In this document: one piece after another, positions 45,272-55,071 of the stretch
Layout of the letters: the number at the start of each line of letters is the position of its first letter
Position numbering within the stretch: the first letter of the stretch is position 1
Source of the DNA: Azorhizobium doebereinerae UFLA1-100
Lineage (GTDB): Bacteria; Pseudomonadota; Alphaproteobacteria; Rhizobiales; Xanthobacteraceae
Direction of reading: 5' to 3'
Assembly (NCBI RefSeq): GCF_000473085.1
Contig: NZ_AXBA01000015.1
Location: 62,001 to 126,000, forward strand
DNA: 64,000 bases
Made by a program: the position numbers and the translations under genes
The notes under the pieces: model-generated
Told to the model about the DNA's origin: nothing
What the model saw: only the letters and a program-made list of their open reading frames with translations
The model's database searches: none

Positions 45272-47113
45272 ATGGCCATCCAAGCCACACTCAATGCCCG
45301 CGTCGGCGAGGTCACGGCGCGCATCGCGCGGCGCAGCGAAGGCGCGCGCCGGCGCTATCTCGACCTGATCGCGGCGGCCGGCGAGGCCGGTCCCCGGCGC
45401 CGGGCGCTCGGCTGCGCCAACCAGGCGCACGGCTTTGCCGCCTGCGGCCCCGGCGACAAGCTGGAACTGCGCGCGGGGGAGGGCGGGAACCTCGCCATCG
45501 TCACCGCCTATAACGACATGCTGAGCGCCCACCAGCCCTATGAGCGCTTCCCCGACCTGATCCGCGCCGCGGCCCGCGACGCCGGCGGCGTCGCCCAGGT
45601 GGCGGGCGGCGTGCCCGCCATGTGCGACGGCGTCACCCAGGGCGAGGCGGGCATGGAGCTGTCGCTGTTCTCCCGCGAGGTGATCGCGCTTTCCACCGCC
45701 GTCGCCTTGTCGCACCAGACCTTCGACGCCGCCGTTTTCCTCGGCATCTGCGACAAGATCGTGCCCGGCCTCGTCATCGGCGCCTTGTCCTTCGGCCATC
45801 TGCCGGCGGTGTTCCTGCCCGGCGGTCCCATGACCTCGGGCCTGCCCAATGACGAGAAGACCCGCATCCGCCAGCTCTTCGCCGAGGGCAAGGTGACGCG
45901 CGACGCGCTGCTGGAAGCGGAGTCCCAGTCCTACCACGGCCCCGGCACCTGCACCTTCTACGGCACCGCCAACACCAACCAGATGATGATGGAGATCATG
46001 GGCGTGCACCTGCCCGGCGCCTCCTTCGTCAATCCCAACACGCCGCTGCGCGATGCCCTGACCCGCGAGGGCGCCAAGCGGGCCCTGGCCATCAGCGCGC
46101 TGGGCAACCACTACACCCCCATCGGCCGCATGCTGGACGAGAAGGCGTTCGTCAACGGCGTGGTCGGCCTGCACGCCACCGGCGGCTCCACCAACCACAC
46201 GCTGCACCTCGTCGCCATGGCGGCGGCGGCGGGCATCACGCTGACCTGGGACGATTTCTCCGATCTCGCCGAGGTGGTGCCGCTGCTCGCCCGCGTCTAT
46301 CCCAACGGCAAGGCCGACGTGAACCATTTCCATGCCGCCGGCGGCATGTCCTTCGTGATCCGCGAACTGCTCGGCGCCGGCCTGCTGCATGAGGACGTGG
46401 AGACGGTGTGGGGCACCGGCCTTTCCGGCTACACCGCCGAGCCGATGCTCGACGGGGCGGGCAACCTCGCCTGGCGCGACGGGCCGGAGGCCTCCGGCGA
46501 CGAGGCGCTGCTGCGCTCGGCCGCCCGGCCGTTCCAGGCCACCGGCGGGCTCAAGGTGCTGGACGGCAACCTCGGCCGGGCGGTGAGCAAGACCTCGGCG
46601 GTGGCGCCCGAGCGCCACATCATCGAGGCGCCAGCGCGGGTGTTCCATTCCCAGGAAGCCTTGCAGGCCGCCTTCAAGGCCGGCAGCCTGACCGGCGATT
46701 TCGTCGCCGTGGTGCGCTTCCAGGGGCCGAAGGCCAACGGCATGCCCGAGTTGCACAAGCTGATGCCGCCGCTGGGCGTGTTGCAGGATCGCGGGCAGAA
46801 GGTGGCCCTCGTCACCGACGGGCGCATGTCCGGCGCCTCGGGCAAGGTGCCCTCGGCCATCCATGTGACCCCGGAGGCCGCCAACGGCGGGGCCATCGCC
46901 AAGATCCGCGACGGCGACAGGATCCGGGTCGACGGCGTGAACGGCCATCTCACCGTGCTGGTGGACCCGGACGAATGGGCGGCCCGGCCGCTGGCGCAGC
47001 AGGACCTGTCCGCCTCGCATGTGGGCGTCGGCCGCGAGTTGTTCGCCCCCCTGCGGGCCGCCGTGGGCAGCGCCGATCGCGGCGCCAGCATCTTCGACCG
47101 CACCGCGGCCTGA
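45272..47113 (+). CDS. edd: Phosphogluconate dehydratase (Entner-Doudoroff pathway)
   Basis: A 613-residue member of the IlvD/Edd family that dehydrates 6-phosphogluconate to 2-keto-3-deoxy-6-phosphogluconate. Iron-sulfur ligands and family motifs appear as [29 protein letters not shown] and [15 protein letters not shown]. The late motif is [20 protein letters not shown] 45272 follows a CCAGGAGG site. The partner aldolase eda is not in the window. Confidence 0.95.
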   Translation: MAIQATLNARVGEVTARIARRSEGARRRYLDLIAAAGEAGPRRRALGCANQAHGFAACGPGDKLELRAGEGGNLAIVTAYNDMLSAHQPYERFPDLIRAAARDAGGVAQVAGGVPAMCDGVTQGEAGMELSLFSREVIALSTAVALSHQTFDAAVFLGICDKIVPGLVIGALSFGHLPAVFLPGGPMTSGLPNDEKTRIRQLFAEGKVTRDALLEAESQSYHGPGTCTFYGTANTNQMMMEIMGVHLPGASFVNPNTPLRDALTREGAKRALAISALGNHYTPIGRMLDEKAFVNGVVGLHATGGSTNHTLHLVAMAAAAGITLTWDDFSDLAEVVPLLARVYPNGKADVNHFHAAGGMSFVIRELLGAGLLHEDVETVWGTGLSGYTAEPMLDGAGNLAWRDGPEASGDEALLRSAARPFQATGGLKVLDGNLGRAVSKTSAVAPERHIIEAPARVFHSQEALQAAFKAGSLTGDFVAVVRFQGPKANGMPELHKLMPPLGVLQDRGQKVALVTDGRMSGASGKVPSAIHVTPEAANGGAIAKIRDGDRIRVDGVNGHLTVLVDPDEWAARPLAQQDLSASHVGVGRELFAPLRAAVGSADRGASIFDRTAA

Positions 47114-47122
47114 GCGCAGACC

Positions 47123-47896
47123 TCAGGCGACGATGTGGAAGCCGTGGTCGGCATAGACCACGGAGCCGGTGAGCGGGGCGCCCGCCTCGCTCGCCAGCAT
47201 GGCGGCCACGCGGCCGACCTCCTCCACGGTAAGAAGCTGGTGGGCCGGGGTGCGCTCGCGCACCCGGTCGAGCAATTCGTCGAAGCGGTCGATGCCCGAG
47301 GCCGCCCGCGTCTTCACCGGCCCGGCGGAGAGGGCGTGAACACGGATGCCCTGCGGCGCGAGGTCCACCGCCAGATAGCGCACCACCGCCTCCAGCGCCG
47401 CCTTCACCGGCCCCATGAGATTGTAGTGCTCCACCACCCGGTCGGCGCCGTAGAAGCTGACCGTCTGCAGGCTGCCGCCCGTCGTCATCAGCGGGGCGGC
47501 GAGCTTCGCCACCCGGACGAAGGAATGGCAGGACACGTCCATGGCCTGGGCGAAGCCCTCCGCCGAGCAGTCGATGAGCTTGGCGTGCAGGTCGTCGCGC
47601 GGGGCGAAGGCGATGGAGTGGAACACGAAGTCCAGCGTGCCCCATTGCGCGGCGATGGTCTCGAACACCGCCTCCAGCTCGCCCGGCACCCGCACGTCGC
47701 AGGGCACGATGATGCTGGCGTCCAGGGCTTCCGCCAGGGGACGGACATAGGGGTCCGCCTTGGCGTTCAGATAGGTGACGGCGAGTTCGGCGCCGGCCTG
47801 CCGCAGCATTTTCGCGCTGCCGTAGGCGATGGAGCTGTCATTGGCGATGCCGATGACGAGGCCGCGCTTTCCCTTGAGATTGACCACCGCGTTCAT
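47123..47896 (-). CDS. fabI: Enoyl-[acyl-carrier-protein] reductase (NADH), FabI
   Basis: A 257-residue SDR-type enoyl-ACP reductase that completes each cycle of fatty acid elongation. The cofactor site [11 protein letters not shown], the HSIAFAP segment and the catalytic Tyr/Lys in HYNLMGPVK mark it as FabI and not a ketoreductase. The start overlaps the acetate kinase stop by one base. Grouping with acetate kinase and phosphotransacetylase is common in alphaproteobacteria, and a second fabI copy usually exists elsewhere. Confidence 0.93.
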   Translation of the reverse strand: MNAVVNLKGKRGLVIGIANDSSIAYGSAKMLRQAGAELAVTYLNAKADPYVRPLAEALDASIIVPCDVRVPGELEAVFETIAAQWGTLDFVFHSIAFAPRDDLHAKLIDCSAEGFAQAMDVSCHSFVRVAKLAAPLMTTGGSLQTVSFYGADRVVEHYNLMGPVKAALEAVVRYLAVDLAPQGIRVHALSAGPVKTRAASGIDRFDELLDRVRERTPAHQLLTVEEVGRVAAMLASEAGAPLTGSVVYADHGFHIVA

Positions 47897-49086
47897 CAGC
47901 CCTGCTCCGCGCTGTGAAGGACGCCGAAGGTCTCGTCGGCGATCACCTGTTCCTCGTCGGTGGGCAGGACGAACACGCCGACCCGGCTGTCCGGCGTGCT
48001 GATGCGCGGCGCGTCGGCGGCATTGGCCGCGTCGTCGAGCGCGACGCCCAGCCAGGCCAGGTGCGCGCAGACGGCGGCGCGGACGCGGGGCTGGTGCTCG
48101 CCGATGCCGGCGGTGAACACCACGGCGTCGAGGCCGCCGATGCTGGTGGCCAAGGCCGCGACCTCGCGGGCGATGCGGAAGGCGAAGATGTCCAGCGCCT
48201 CGCGGGCTTCCGGCGCCGCGCTGGCGAGAAGATCGCGGCTGTCGGCGCTGAGGCCGGACAGGCCGAGCAGGCCGGAGCGGTGGTAGAGCATGTCCTCCAC
48301 CTCGCCGAGCGGCAGGCCCATCTGCCCCTGGAGGTGCAGCAGCACCCCCGGATCGAGCGCGCCGCAGCGCGTCGCCATGGGAATGCCGTCGAGGGTGGAG
48401 AAGCCCATGCTGGTGTCGGCGCTGAGGCCGCCCTTCAGCGCGCACAGGCTGGCGCCGCTGCCGAGATGGGCCGCGACCACCCGGCCTTTCGCCGCCTCCG
48501 GCGCGATGCCGGGCAAAGCGGAGGCGATGTATTTGTAGGACAGGCCGTGGAAGCCGTAGCGCTTGACGCCGGCGTCGAACAGGTCGCGCGGCAAGGCGAA
48601 GCGGCGCACCAGGTCAGCCTGGGTGCGGTGGAAGGCGGTATCGAACGAGGCCACCTGCGGCAGGTGGGGGCGCAGGGCATTGATGGCCGCGATCAGCCGG
48701 ACGCTGTGCGGCTGGTGCAGCGGCGCCAGCGGCACCAGGTCGGCGATGGCCGTGGCCACCTCCGGGGTGATGCGCACCGGCTCGGCGAAATGATCGCCGC
48801 CATGCACCACGCGGTGGCCGACGGCGGTCAGCTCGCTCACCTCGAAATGGTGGGCGAGCCAGCTCAGCGTCTCCTCGATGACCTCGTGCAGGTCCTCGGT
48901 GACGGTGGCCTTCAGCGGGATCTCGGCATTCTTGCTGCCCTCGACGATGTTCAGCACCAGCGGCCGGTGCCTGAGGTCGATGACGCCCTTGCCGATCCGC
49001 CGCACCGCATCCGCATCGGCCGAGAACAGGCCGAGCTTGATGGTGGAGGAGCCGGGATTGAAGGTGAGCAGGATGTGGCCGCTCAT
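47896..49086 (-). CDS. ackA: Acetate kinase
   Basis: A 396-residue ASKHA-fold kinase interconverting acetyl phosphate and acetate with ADP/ATP. Family motifs are NPGSSTIKLG at the start, GHRVVHGG, FDTAFHRT, HLGSGASLCA and FTAGIGEHQ. The start overlaps the stop of the MaoC-PTA gene (49083-49086). The operon handles acetyl or butyryl phosphate and may link to polyhydroxybutyrate or overflow metabolism. Confidence 0.95.
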   Translation of the reverse strand: MSGHILLTFNPGSSTIKLGLFSADADAVRRIGKGVIDLRHRPLVLNIVEGSKNAEIPLKATVTEDLHEVIEETLSWLAHHFEVSELTAVGHRVVHGGDHFAEPVRITPEVATAIADLVPLAPLHQPHSVRLIAAINALRPHLPQVASFDTAFHRTQADLVRRFALPRDLFDAGVKRYGFHGLSYKYIASALPGIAPEAAKGRVVAAHLGSGASLCALKGGLSADTSMGFSTLDGIPMATRCGALDPGVLLHLQGQMGLPLGEVEDMLYHRSGLLGLSGLSADSRDLLASAAPEAREALDIFAFRIAREVAALATSIGGLDAVVFTAGIGEHQPRVRAAVCAHLAWLGVALDDAANAADAPRISTPDSRVGVFVLPTDEEQVIADETFGVLHSAEQG

Positions 49087-50486
49087 GCCGGCACCGCCAC
49101 GGCGGCGCCGCCGGCGATGGACAGCTTGGCGAGCGCCACCGAGGCCAGCCGCACCCGCAGCGAATCCGCCCGGCTGGTGAGGATGATCGGCACCCGCGCG
49201 CCGAGCACGAGGCCGGCGGCATCCGCGCCCGCCAGATAGATCATCTGCTTGGCCAGCAGGTTGCCCGCCTCAAGATTCGGCACCAGCAGGATGTCCGCCT
49301 GGCCGGCGACGGGGGAGACGATCTCCTTGATGCGGGCGGCGGCGAAGCTGACGGCGTTGTCGAAGGCCAGCGGCCCGTCCACCTTGGCGCCGGTGATCTG
49401 GCCGCGCCGGGCCATGACGCTGAGCGCGGCGGCATCCAGCGTCGCCGGCATGTCGGCATTCACCGTCTCCACCGCCGCCAGCACCGCGACCAGCGGCTCG
49501 GCGACGCCCAGGCGGTGCAGCAGGTCGATGGCGTTCTGGCAGATGTCGCGCTTCTGGGCGAGGGTGGGGGCGATGTTGATGGCCGCGTCCGTCACCAGCA
49601 GGGATTTCGGATAGGTCGGCACGTCGAGGGCATAGACGTGGCTGATGCGCCGCTCGGTGCGCAGGCCGGAGCCCGAGCCCACCACCGCGCCCAGCAGTTC
49701 GTCGGTATGCAGGCTGCCCTTCATCAGCGCCGTCACCCGGCCGCTGGTGGCCAGTTCCACGCCGCGCGCGGCGGAAGCATGGCTGTGCTCGGCCGGCTCG
49801 ATGCGCAGCCCGGCCAGCGACACTCCGGCTTTTTCCGCCGCATCGCGGATCTTGCGCTCCGGGCCGATCAGGACCGGCTCGATCAGGCCCTCGTCGCGGG
49901 CCTCGATGGCCGCCTGGATGGCCTCCGCGTTGCAGGGATGCACCACGCCCACCACCATGGTGGGCAAAGCGCGGGCCTCGGCGATGAACTGCTCGTAGCG
50001 GCTGTGCGGGCGCAGCGCCACCTCGGGCACCGCCATGCGCGGCAGCCGGAGCTTCTCGCTGGGCGCGATCACCGTCGCCGTGCCGGTCAGCACTTCGACG
50101 CCGGCCTGGTTGGTGCAGCGCGTGTCGAAGATCACGATCTTCTTGTCGGGCCGCTTCTCGGTGACCGTCACCGTGCCGGTGATGGTGTCGCCGGGGGCGA
50201 CGGGACGGCGGAAATGCAGGTTCTGGTCGAGATAGATGGTGCCCGGTCCCGGCAGCTCGGTGCCGAGGATGCTGGAGATCAGCGCGCCGGTCCACATGCC
50301 GTGGATGACCACATGGCCGAACATGTCGGTGGCGGCATATGCGGCGTCGAGATGGGCGGGGTTCACATCGCCGGAGACGGCGGCGAACAGCTTGATGTCG
50401 TCCTCGCTGACGGTGCGCGTCACCGATGCGGCGTCGCCGATGGCGAGTTCGTCGAAGGTCTTGTTTTGCAGGACGTTGCTCGTCAT
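49083..50486 (-). CDS. Fusion of MaoC-like enoyl-CoA hydratase and phosphate acetyl/butyryltransferase
   Basis: A 467-residue two-domain protein. Residues about 5-140 are a hot-dog MaoC dehydratase domain with the hydratase motif ISGDVNPAH-like stretch (VSGDVNPAHLDAAYA). Residues about 165-467 are a phosphotransacetylase/butyryltransferase domain (VGVVHPCNAEAIQAA; LTSRADS). Such fusions are common in alphaproteobacteria. ATG 50486 is chosen; a GTG five codons earlier is possible. It is the first gene of the operon PTA-ackA-fabI. Confidence 0.93.
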   Translation of the reverse strand: MTSNVLQNKTFDELAIGDAASVTRTVSEDDIKLFAAVSGDVNPAHLDAAYAATDMFGHVVIHGMWTGALISSILGTELPGPGTIYLDQNLHFRRPVAPGDTITGTVTVTEKRPDKKIVIFDTRCTNQAGVEVLTGTATVIAPSEKLRLPRMAVPEVALRPHSRYEQFIAEARALPTMVVGVVHPCNAEAIQAAIEARDEGLIEPVLIGPERKIRDAAEKAGVSLAGLRIEPAEHSHASAARGVELATSGRVTALMKGSLHTDELLGAVVGSGSGLRTERRISHVYALDVPTYPKSLLVTDAAINIAPTLAQKRDICQNAIDLLHRLGVAEPLVAVLAAVETVNADMPATLDAAALSVMARRGQITGAKVDGPLAFDNAVSFAAARIKEIVSPVAGQADILLVPNLEAGNLLAKQMIYLAGADAAGLVLGARVPIILTSRADSLRVRLASVALAKLSIAGGAAVAVPA

Positions 50487-50675
50487 CACCACGCTCGCCA
50501 CCGATGGTCGCCCCGAATGCCGCCGGGCACTCTACCGCGATGCACAACAGTGGATACAAGCGCCATGTGACGCCTTGCGCCAGGGCAAAAACACTTTCGG
50601 CCGGAAAGGAGTGGCGCGCAGGCGGCGCTGCCGGACCGGAAGACTCCCGGCCCGGCAGCGGGCGTGCGCGCGGCG

Positions 50676-51458
50676 TCAGCCGCCGTATTTCAGCGAGACG
50701 ATGCTCATGAGCGTGTCGGCGCTGACGGAATCGCTCGACGAGCTGTCGAATAATTGCAGCACCGGGTCGGTGGAGCTGTTGTTCTGCACGTCCCACATCA
50801 CCGTGAAGCGCTTCAGCAGGCTGTCCACCTTGTCGCTGTCCTGGAGATCGGTGACGTCCAGCCGCTCCGTGATGGCCTTGGCCTGGGCCTCGATGTCGGC
50901 ATTGGAGAGCTCGTCCGGCAGCCCGAGCACGGTCTTGACCACCTGGCTCATCGCGGTATCCGCCAGAATGTCGTAGGCGGATGTCACCGTGGAGGCCATG
51001 CGCTTGAAATAGAGCGCGAGCTGGACACCCTGGTCGGAGGAACCGGCATTGTCCTCCATCGTCTGCTGCAAGTATTTGTTGACGACCGTTTCAGTGGTCG
51101 AGCTGGAAATGGTGCTGCCGTCCTGCAGATAGCTGAATGCGCTGGCGAAGGCGACGAAGCGATCGTCGGTCAGCTTGTTTGCGAAACTGGTGCTGTCGGT
51201 GAGGTCGCTGTTGAGCACCTTCTTCAAATAGGCCTTGGCATAGGCCATGTCCTCAAGGCCGTAAGCCTTCGCGACATAATTCAAGAGGCGGTAGTTGCCG
51301 ACGAGGTCATCGACCGAAGTGATGCTGCCGATATTGGCCTCGAAATACGCCGTGTCGTTGGCGGTGGCCGGGTCCTTTGACTCTTGCTCAAGGGCGGTGG
51401 TGTAATTTTTGGAGAGGTAATTATAGGTGGCGTAGGTGGAGCCGAGATCTATGGTCAT
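50676..51458 (-). CDS. DUF1217 family protein, probably flagellum-related
   Basis: A 260-residue protein rich in Ser, Thr and Asp, mostly helical, without signal or membrane segments. It matches the DUF1217 pattern (YNYLSKNYTTALEQE; NYRLLNYVAKAYGLEDMAYAKAYLKKVL). In alphaproteobacteria this family sits in flagellar regions, but no other flagellar gene is in this window. A gene for an unknown protein lies 122 nt upstream on the same strand and may be co-transcribed. Confidence 0.85.
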   Translation of the reverse strand: MTIDLGSTYATYNYLSKNYTTALEQESKDPATANDTAYFEANIGSITSVDDLVGNYRLLNYVAKAYGLEDMAYAKAYLKKVLNSDLTDSTSFANKLTDDRFVAFASAFSYLQDGSTISSSTTETVVNKYLQQTMEDNAGSSDQGVQLALYFKRMASTVTSAYDILADTAMSQVVKTVLGLPDELSNADIEAQAKAITERLDVTDLQDSDKVDSLLKRFTVMWDVQNNSSTDPVLQLFDSSSSDSVSADTLMSIVSLKYGG

Positions 51459-51580
51459 GAAGCACCTGAAGCGCTGAACCGCCGGCCATTGCTGACCGAC
51501 GGGACGTTACAGGCGCACGGCGAGTGCCGCGCGCGGGTGGGGACCAGGACCTTCCCGCCCCACCAGCGGCCAGATCGCAG

Positions 51581-52237
51581 TCAGAACGAGAGATATTGGC
51601 TGTAGCTGTGCAGGACCTGGGCGCGCGACCGGATCGCCTCGCCGGTAAAGCGGGTGTTGCCGTTCTCCTCCTCGCCGGGGCCGGGAACGTGCTGCGCGTT
51701 CGGCACCTGGGTGGCGGTCTTGGCCTGCTCGCCGGTGGTGTTGTCGACACCCGCGGCCCGCTTCTTGTCGGCGTCCACCTCGACCTGGCTGCGGGCGCCG
51801 GACATTTCCGCGTTCAGGCGCGCGGAGAGATCGATCAGCACAGCGCCGGCATTGGAGGCGTCGATCACCTTCGGGGCGGCGATGCCTTCGCTCTCGGCCT
51901 TGGTGGCAAGGGCGGTGGCCGCGACCTCGTCATTGGACGTGCCGGACCGGCCCACAACCAGCCGCGCGCGGTCCATGTCGCCGGCCTGGACGGCGGTGAT
52001 CAGGGCGCCGAGGCCGATGCGGCGCTCGCCGGGGATGCTTACGTCGATGGTCGTGCTGCTGCGGCCGCCGTTAAGCGCAGTGGGATCGTGCAATTGCAGG
52101 ACTGCGAGATAACGCTGCGCGGCGGCCATGTCGCCAGCGACGACGGCTGCGGCCATCGCTTCCGCCGCTTCGCGACTCTGCCGGGCAGCCAACTGGAGGC
52201 TGACGCCATCGACGGGAGTAACTGGTGCTACAGACAT
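51581..52237 (-). CDS. Hypothetical protein
   Basis: A 218-residue soluble protein that I do not recognise. ATG 52237 has a GGAGG site 7 nt upstream. The N-terminal 130 residues are helical with the pattern AMAAAVVAGDMAAAQRYL and LITAVQAGDMDRARLV, suggesting two helical repeats. The C-terminal 90 residues are polar and probably disordered, ending in HSYSQYLSF. Its position before DUF1217 hints at a flagellar or surface role, which is inference only. Confidence 0.75.
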   Translation of the reverse strand: MSVAPVTPVDGVSLQLAARQSREAAEAMAAAVVAGDMAAAQRYLAVLQLHDPTALNGGRSSTTIDVSIPGERRIGLGALITAVQAGDMDRARLVVGRSGTSNDEVAATALATKAESEGIAAPKVIDASNAGAVLIDLSARLNAEMSGARSQVEVDADKKRAAGVDNTTGEQAKTATQVPNAQHVPGPGEEENGNTRFTGEAIRSRAQVLHSYSQYLSF

Positions 52238-52564
52238 ACATTGCCTCCGCGTTACGGCCCTGCCGCTGAAACCCCACCGGCCAGCGACAATTGATCGGAC
52301 CCCCAAGGCAGGGATCTAGAAACCGCAGTGTAGCTTGCCCCGGGCTTGCATCGCGCCTGCTTCTCACAATCCCGCCATGTTCTTGCGTCGGGGCCGGATC
52401 GGGATCTGTGGATAACATCTTGGAATGATGCCAGATTTCACGCCGGTATTCCCTGCCGGCAGGTGGCGTCGGGTCGTTCACGTTTTCGTGATCTAAGGGA
52501 GGCTCCGGCGCCCACGGAGGCTCGGGGTTGCGACATTCGGCGTGTTGAATGCATAAATGATGCG
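52238..52564. other. Gene-free divergent region before DUF983
   Basis: About 330 bases between the hypothetical gene and the DUF983 hairpin. GC content is a little lower than in the neighbouring genes. I see no convincing reading frame, repeat or RNA gene; it should hold the two divergent promoters. Confidence 0.5.
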
Positions 52565-52594
52565 CCTATGTTACATACAAGTCTGCAACATAGG
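52565..52594 (+). promoter_or_regulatory. 8-bp inverted repeat directly before the DUF983 start
   Basis: CCTATGTT (52565-52572) and AACATAGG (52587-52594) are perfect complements around a 14-nt loop and end one base before ATG 52595. No Shine-Dalgarno site is visible, so either a structured leader or an operator could be at work. If translation starts at ATG 52568, the repeat would lie within the coding region. Confidence 0.45.
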
Positions 52595-52984
52595 ATGCCT
52601 GCCGTGCCCCCGACCTATCCTCGTCTTTCGCCGCTCGAGACCGGCGTGCGCGGGCGCTGTCCCCGTTGCGGGGAGGGCCATCTGTTCAACGGCTTCCTCA
52701 CGCTGGCGCCGCGCTGCGAGGTCTGCGGCCTCGATTACAGCTTCGCCGATCCCGCTGACGGGCCAGCGTTTTTCGTCATCACCTTCGGCTGCCTGCCGTC
52801 CATCATCTTCGCCATCTGGCTGGAGACGGCCTATCAGGCGCCCTATTGGGTGCATCTGTTCACCACCCTGCCGCTGCTGCTGCTGACCTGCATCCCGCCC
52901 TTGCGGCCGCTCAAGGGATGGCTGGTGGCGAGCCAGTATTTCTACAAGGCCGAAGAGGGTCGATTGGTGAAGCCGGGCGAATGA
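52595..52984 (+). CDS. DUF983 family membrane protein
   Basis: A 129-residue protein. The N-terminal part has a zinc-ribbon-like pair RCPRCGEGHLF and RCEVCGLDY (four Cys), followed by two transmembrane helices (about residues 50-95). This is the standard DUF983 layout. The function is unknown; the family often lies near cytochrome oxidase or NUDIX genes, which is not the case here. ATG 52568 is an alternative start, adding nine residues. The last codons lie within a hairpin (52972-53013). Confidence 0.85.
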   Translation: MPAVPPTYPRLSPLETGVRGRCPRCGEGHLFNGFLTLAPRCEVCGLDYSFADPADGPAFFVITFGCLPSIIFAIWLETAYQAPYWVHLFTTLPLLLLTCIPPLRPLKGWLVASQYFYKAEEGRLVKPGE

Positions 52985-53013
52985 TGCAGTCAATCCCGCA
53001 TCATTCGCCCGGC
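52972..53013. terminator. 16-bp perfect hairpin between convergent DUF983 and TRAP genes
   Basis: Bases 52972-52987 pair with 52998-53013 without a mismatch around a 10-nt loop. The left arm includes the last codons and stop of DUF983. The plus strand continues with GGGTTTATTT, giving a modest T-rich tail. It probably terminates both convergent transcripts. Confidence 0.65.
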
Positions 53014-53020
53014 ACCGGGT

Positions 53021-54427
53021 TTATTTCCCGAGTCCCGCCGCGCGGGGCAGCCAGAGGGTGAGTTCGGGAATGTAGGTGATGGCGAGGAGCGCCAGCAGCA
53101 GCGGCACCAGCCAGGGCAGGATGGCGATGGTGGTGCGCTCCACCGAGAGCTTGGCCACCCGCGCCAGCACGAACAGCACCATGCCCAGCGGCGGGTGCAG
53201 CAGGCCGATCATCAGGTTCAATGTCATCACCAGCCCGAAATGGATCGGGTCGATGCCGAGCTTCAGCACGATGGGCAGCAGGATCGGCACCAGGATGGTG
53301 ATGGCGGCGATGGTGTCGATGAAGCAGCCCACCAGCAGGATCAGCAGGTTGGCCAGCGCCAGGAACACCCATTTGTTCTGGGTGAAGCCGAGGATGGCGT
53401 CGGACATCACCTGCGCCGCCTGGCTGGCGGTGAGCAGCCAGGCGAAGATGGAGGCCGCGGTGACGATGAACAGCACCGAGGCGGTGGTCTCGATGGTGTC
53501 GAACGTCGCTTTCGCCAGCGCCCTGAGGGTCATGGAGCGATAGCGCACGAGGCCGAGGAACAGCGACCAGATCACCGCCGCCACCGCCGCTTCCGTGGGC
53601 GTGAACCAGCCGAGCGTCATGCCGCCGATCAGGATGATCGGCGCCATCAGCGCCATCACGGCGGAGAAGTCGAAATACCAGTCCGCCGCCAGCAGCACCG
53701 CCAGGGCGATGAGCACGGAGGTGTTGATGGAGAGGCCCAGTTCCACCAAGGCGTAGACGCCGAGCGGAAACAGCGCCACCACGCCCACCTCGATGCCCGC
53801 CCCGCCGAGCCGCCGCCAGGAGAATTTGGCATCGCTCCCCCAGCCGTTGCGGCGGGCGAAGAAGGCCACGGTGGCCATCATCAGCAGCGTCATCACCGCG
53901 CCGGGAACGACCCCGCCCAGGAACAGCGCGCCGATGGAGACATTGGCCAGCATGCCGTAGATCACGAACGGCAGGGACGGCGGGATGATCGGCCCGAGCG
54001 TGGCGGAGGCGGCGGTGACGCCGACCGCGAACTCGGTCGAATAGCCGTGGTCCTTCATCGCCTTGATCTCGATGGTGCCGAGGCCCGCCGCATCCGCGAT
54101 GGCCGTGCCGGACATGCCGGAGAAGATCACCGAGCCGATGATATTCACCTGCCCGAGCCCGCCGCGCATCCACCCCACCAGCGCCACCGCGAAGGAATAG
54201 ATCCGCCCGGTGACGCCGGCGATGTTCATCAGGTTGCCAGCGAGGATGAAGAAGGGCACGGCGAGCAGCGGAAAGCTCTCCACGCCCGCGATCATGCGCT
54301 GGGCGATCACCACGTCCGGCACCGTGCCGGAGACGAGGATATAGACCAGCGAGGCCGCGGCCATGGCGATGGCCACGGGCACGCCGCAGATCATGAGGCC
54401 GAGAAAGGCGCCGATGAGCAGCCACAT
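53021..54427 (-). CDS. TRAP transporter large permease (DctM-like)
   Basis: A 468-residue membrane protein with about twelve predicted helices, the ion-coupled transport subunit of a tripartite TRAP importer. Conserved stretches are FPLLAVPFFILAGNLMN and SGTAIADAAGLGTIEIKAM. It is encoded 3 nt after the small subunit. TRAP systems import organic or sugar acids using the sodium or proton gradient. Confidence 0.93.
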   Translation of the reverse strand: MWLLIGAFLGLMICGVPVAIAMAAASLVYILVSGTVPDVVIAQRMIAGVESFPLLAVPFFILAGNLMNIAGVTGRIYSFAVALVGWMRGGLGQVNIIGSVIFSGMSGTAIADAAGLGTIEIKAMKDHGYSTEFAVGVTAASATLGPIIPPSLPFVIYGMLANVSIGALFLGGVVPGAVMTLLMMATVAFFARRNGWGSDAKFSWRRLGGAGIEVGVVALFPLGVYALVELGLSINTSVLIALAVLLAADWYFDFSAVMALMAPIILIGGMTLGWFTPTEAAVAAVIWSLFLGLVRYRSMTLRALAKATFDTIETTASVLFIVTAASIFAWLLTASQAAQVMSDAILGFTQNKWVFLALANLLILLVGCFIDTIAAITILVPILLPIVLKLGIDPIHFGLVMTLNLMIGLLHPPLGMVLFVLARVAKLSVERTTIAILPWLVPLLLALLAITYIPELTLWLPRAAGLGK

Positions 54428-54430
54428 GGT

Positions 54431-55000
54431 TCAGCCCTCCGTGCCGTCGAACGCTTCGGGGCGTTCGAGGACGCTGTAGCCGCGCCGCAGATTGGCGACC
54501 GCCACCTGGATGGCGCGCAGCAGCATGAGGGCGAAGGCCGCCAGCACCGCCCAATAGACGATGCCCTTGGAGGCCTGAATCATCACCATGGGCTCGTCGC
54601 CGACGAGGCCGATGTAGCGCCACATGAGCCAGCAGGCATAAGCGAAGAAGGCGATGCGCACGGCGTCCACCAGGGTCGCCGCCACCCGGCCCGCCGCGGG
54701 CGGAAGGAAGCGGTAGAGCAGGTCCACCTGGATATGGCGCGACAGGCGCACGCACATGGCCGAGCCGAGGAAGACGACACCGACCAGGCTGTAGCTGGCC
54801 ATCTCCTCGGTCCAGCTATAGCTGTCGTTCAGCACGTAGCGGGTGAAGAACTGGAGGAAGACCAGCCCCGCCATCACCCAGAACAGGATCAGCGTGATCC
54901 AGTCCTCCGGCGCATAAGGGGAGAGGTCGATCGCGACCTCCTGGTCGAACGTTTCGGCGAGTTCCTCGCCGGTCACGCGGGTATGGACCTCGGCTGTCAT
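54431..55000 (-). CDS. TRAP transporter small permease (DctQ-like)
   Basis: A 189-residue protein with four predicted helices and the DctQ-type segment FFTRYVLNDSYSWTEEMASY. It has a longer than usual hydrophilic N-terminus (about 30 residues). It pairs with the large subunit and starts 71 nt after the binding-protein gene. Confidence 0.92.
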   Translation of the reverse strand: MTAEVHTRVTGEELAETFDQEVAIDLSPYAPEDWITLILFWVMAGLVFLQFFTRYVLNDSYSWTEEMASYSLVGVVFLGSAMCVRLSRHIQVDLLYRFLPPAAGRVAATLVDAVRIAFFAYACWLMWRYIGLVGDEPMVMIQASKGIVYWAVLAAFALMLLRAIQVAVANLRRGYSVLERPEAFDGTEG

Positions 55001-55071
55001 CGGCGCTCCAAGGCAATGGGATCAGGACAAGGGAAAGGGGGATGCCGCGCCGGCCCGGCCGGCGCGGGCGC

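Noticed and set aside
50627-50659. Bulged hairpin after the DUF1217 gene as a terminator
   Set aside because: The stem GCTGCCGG/CCGGCAGC with inner CCGG/CCGG is real, but no T-run follows on the minus strand, so I do not call it a terminator.
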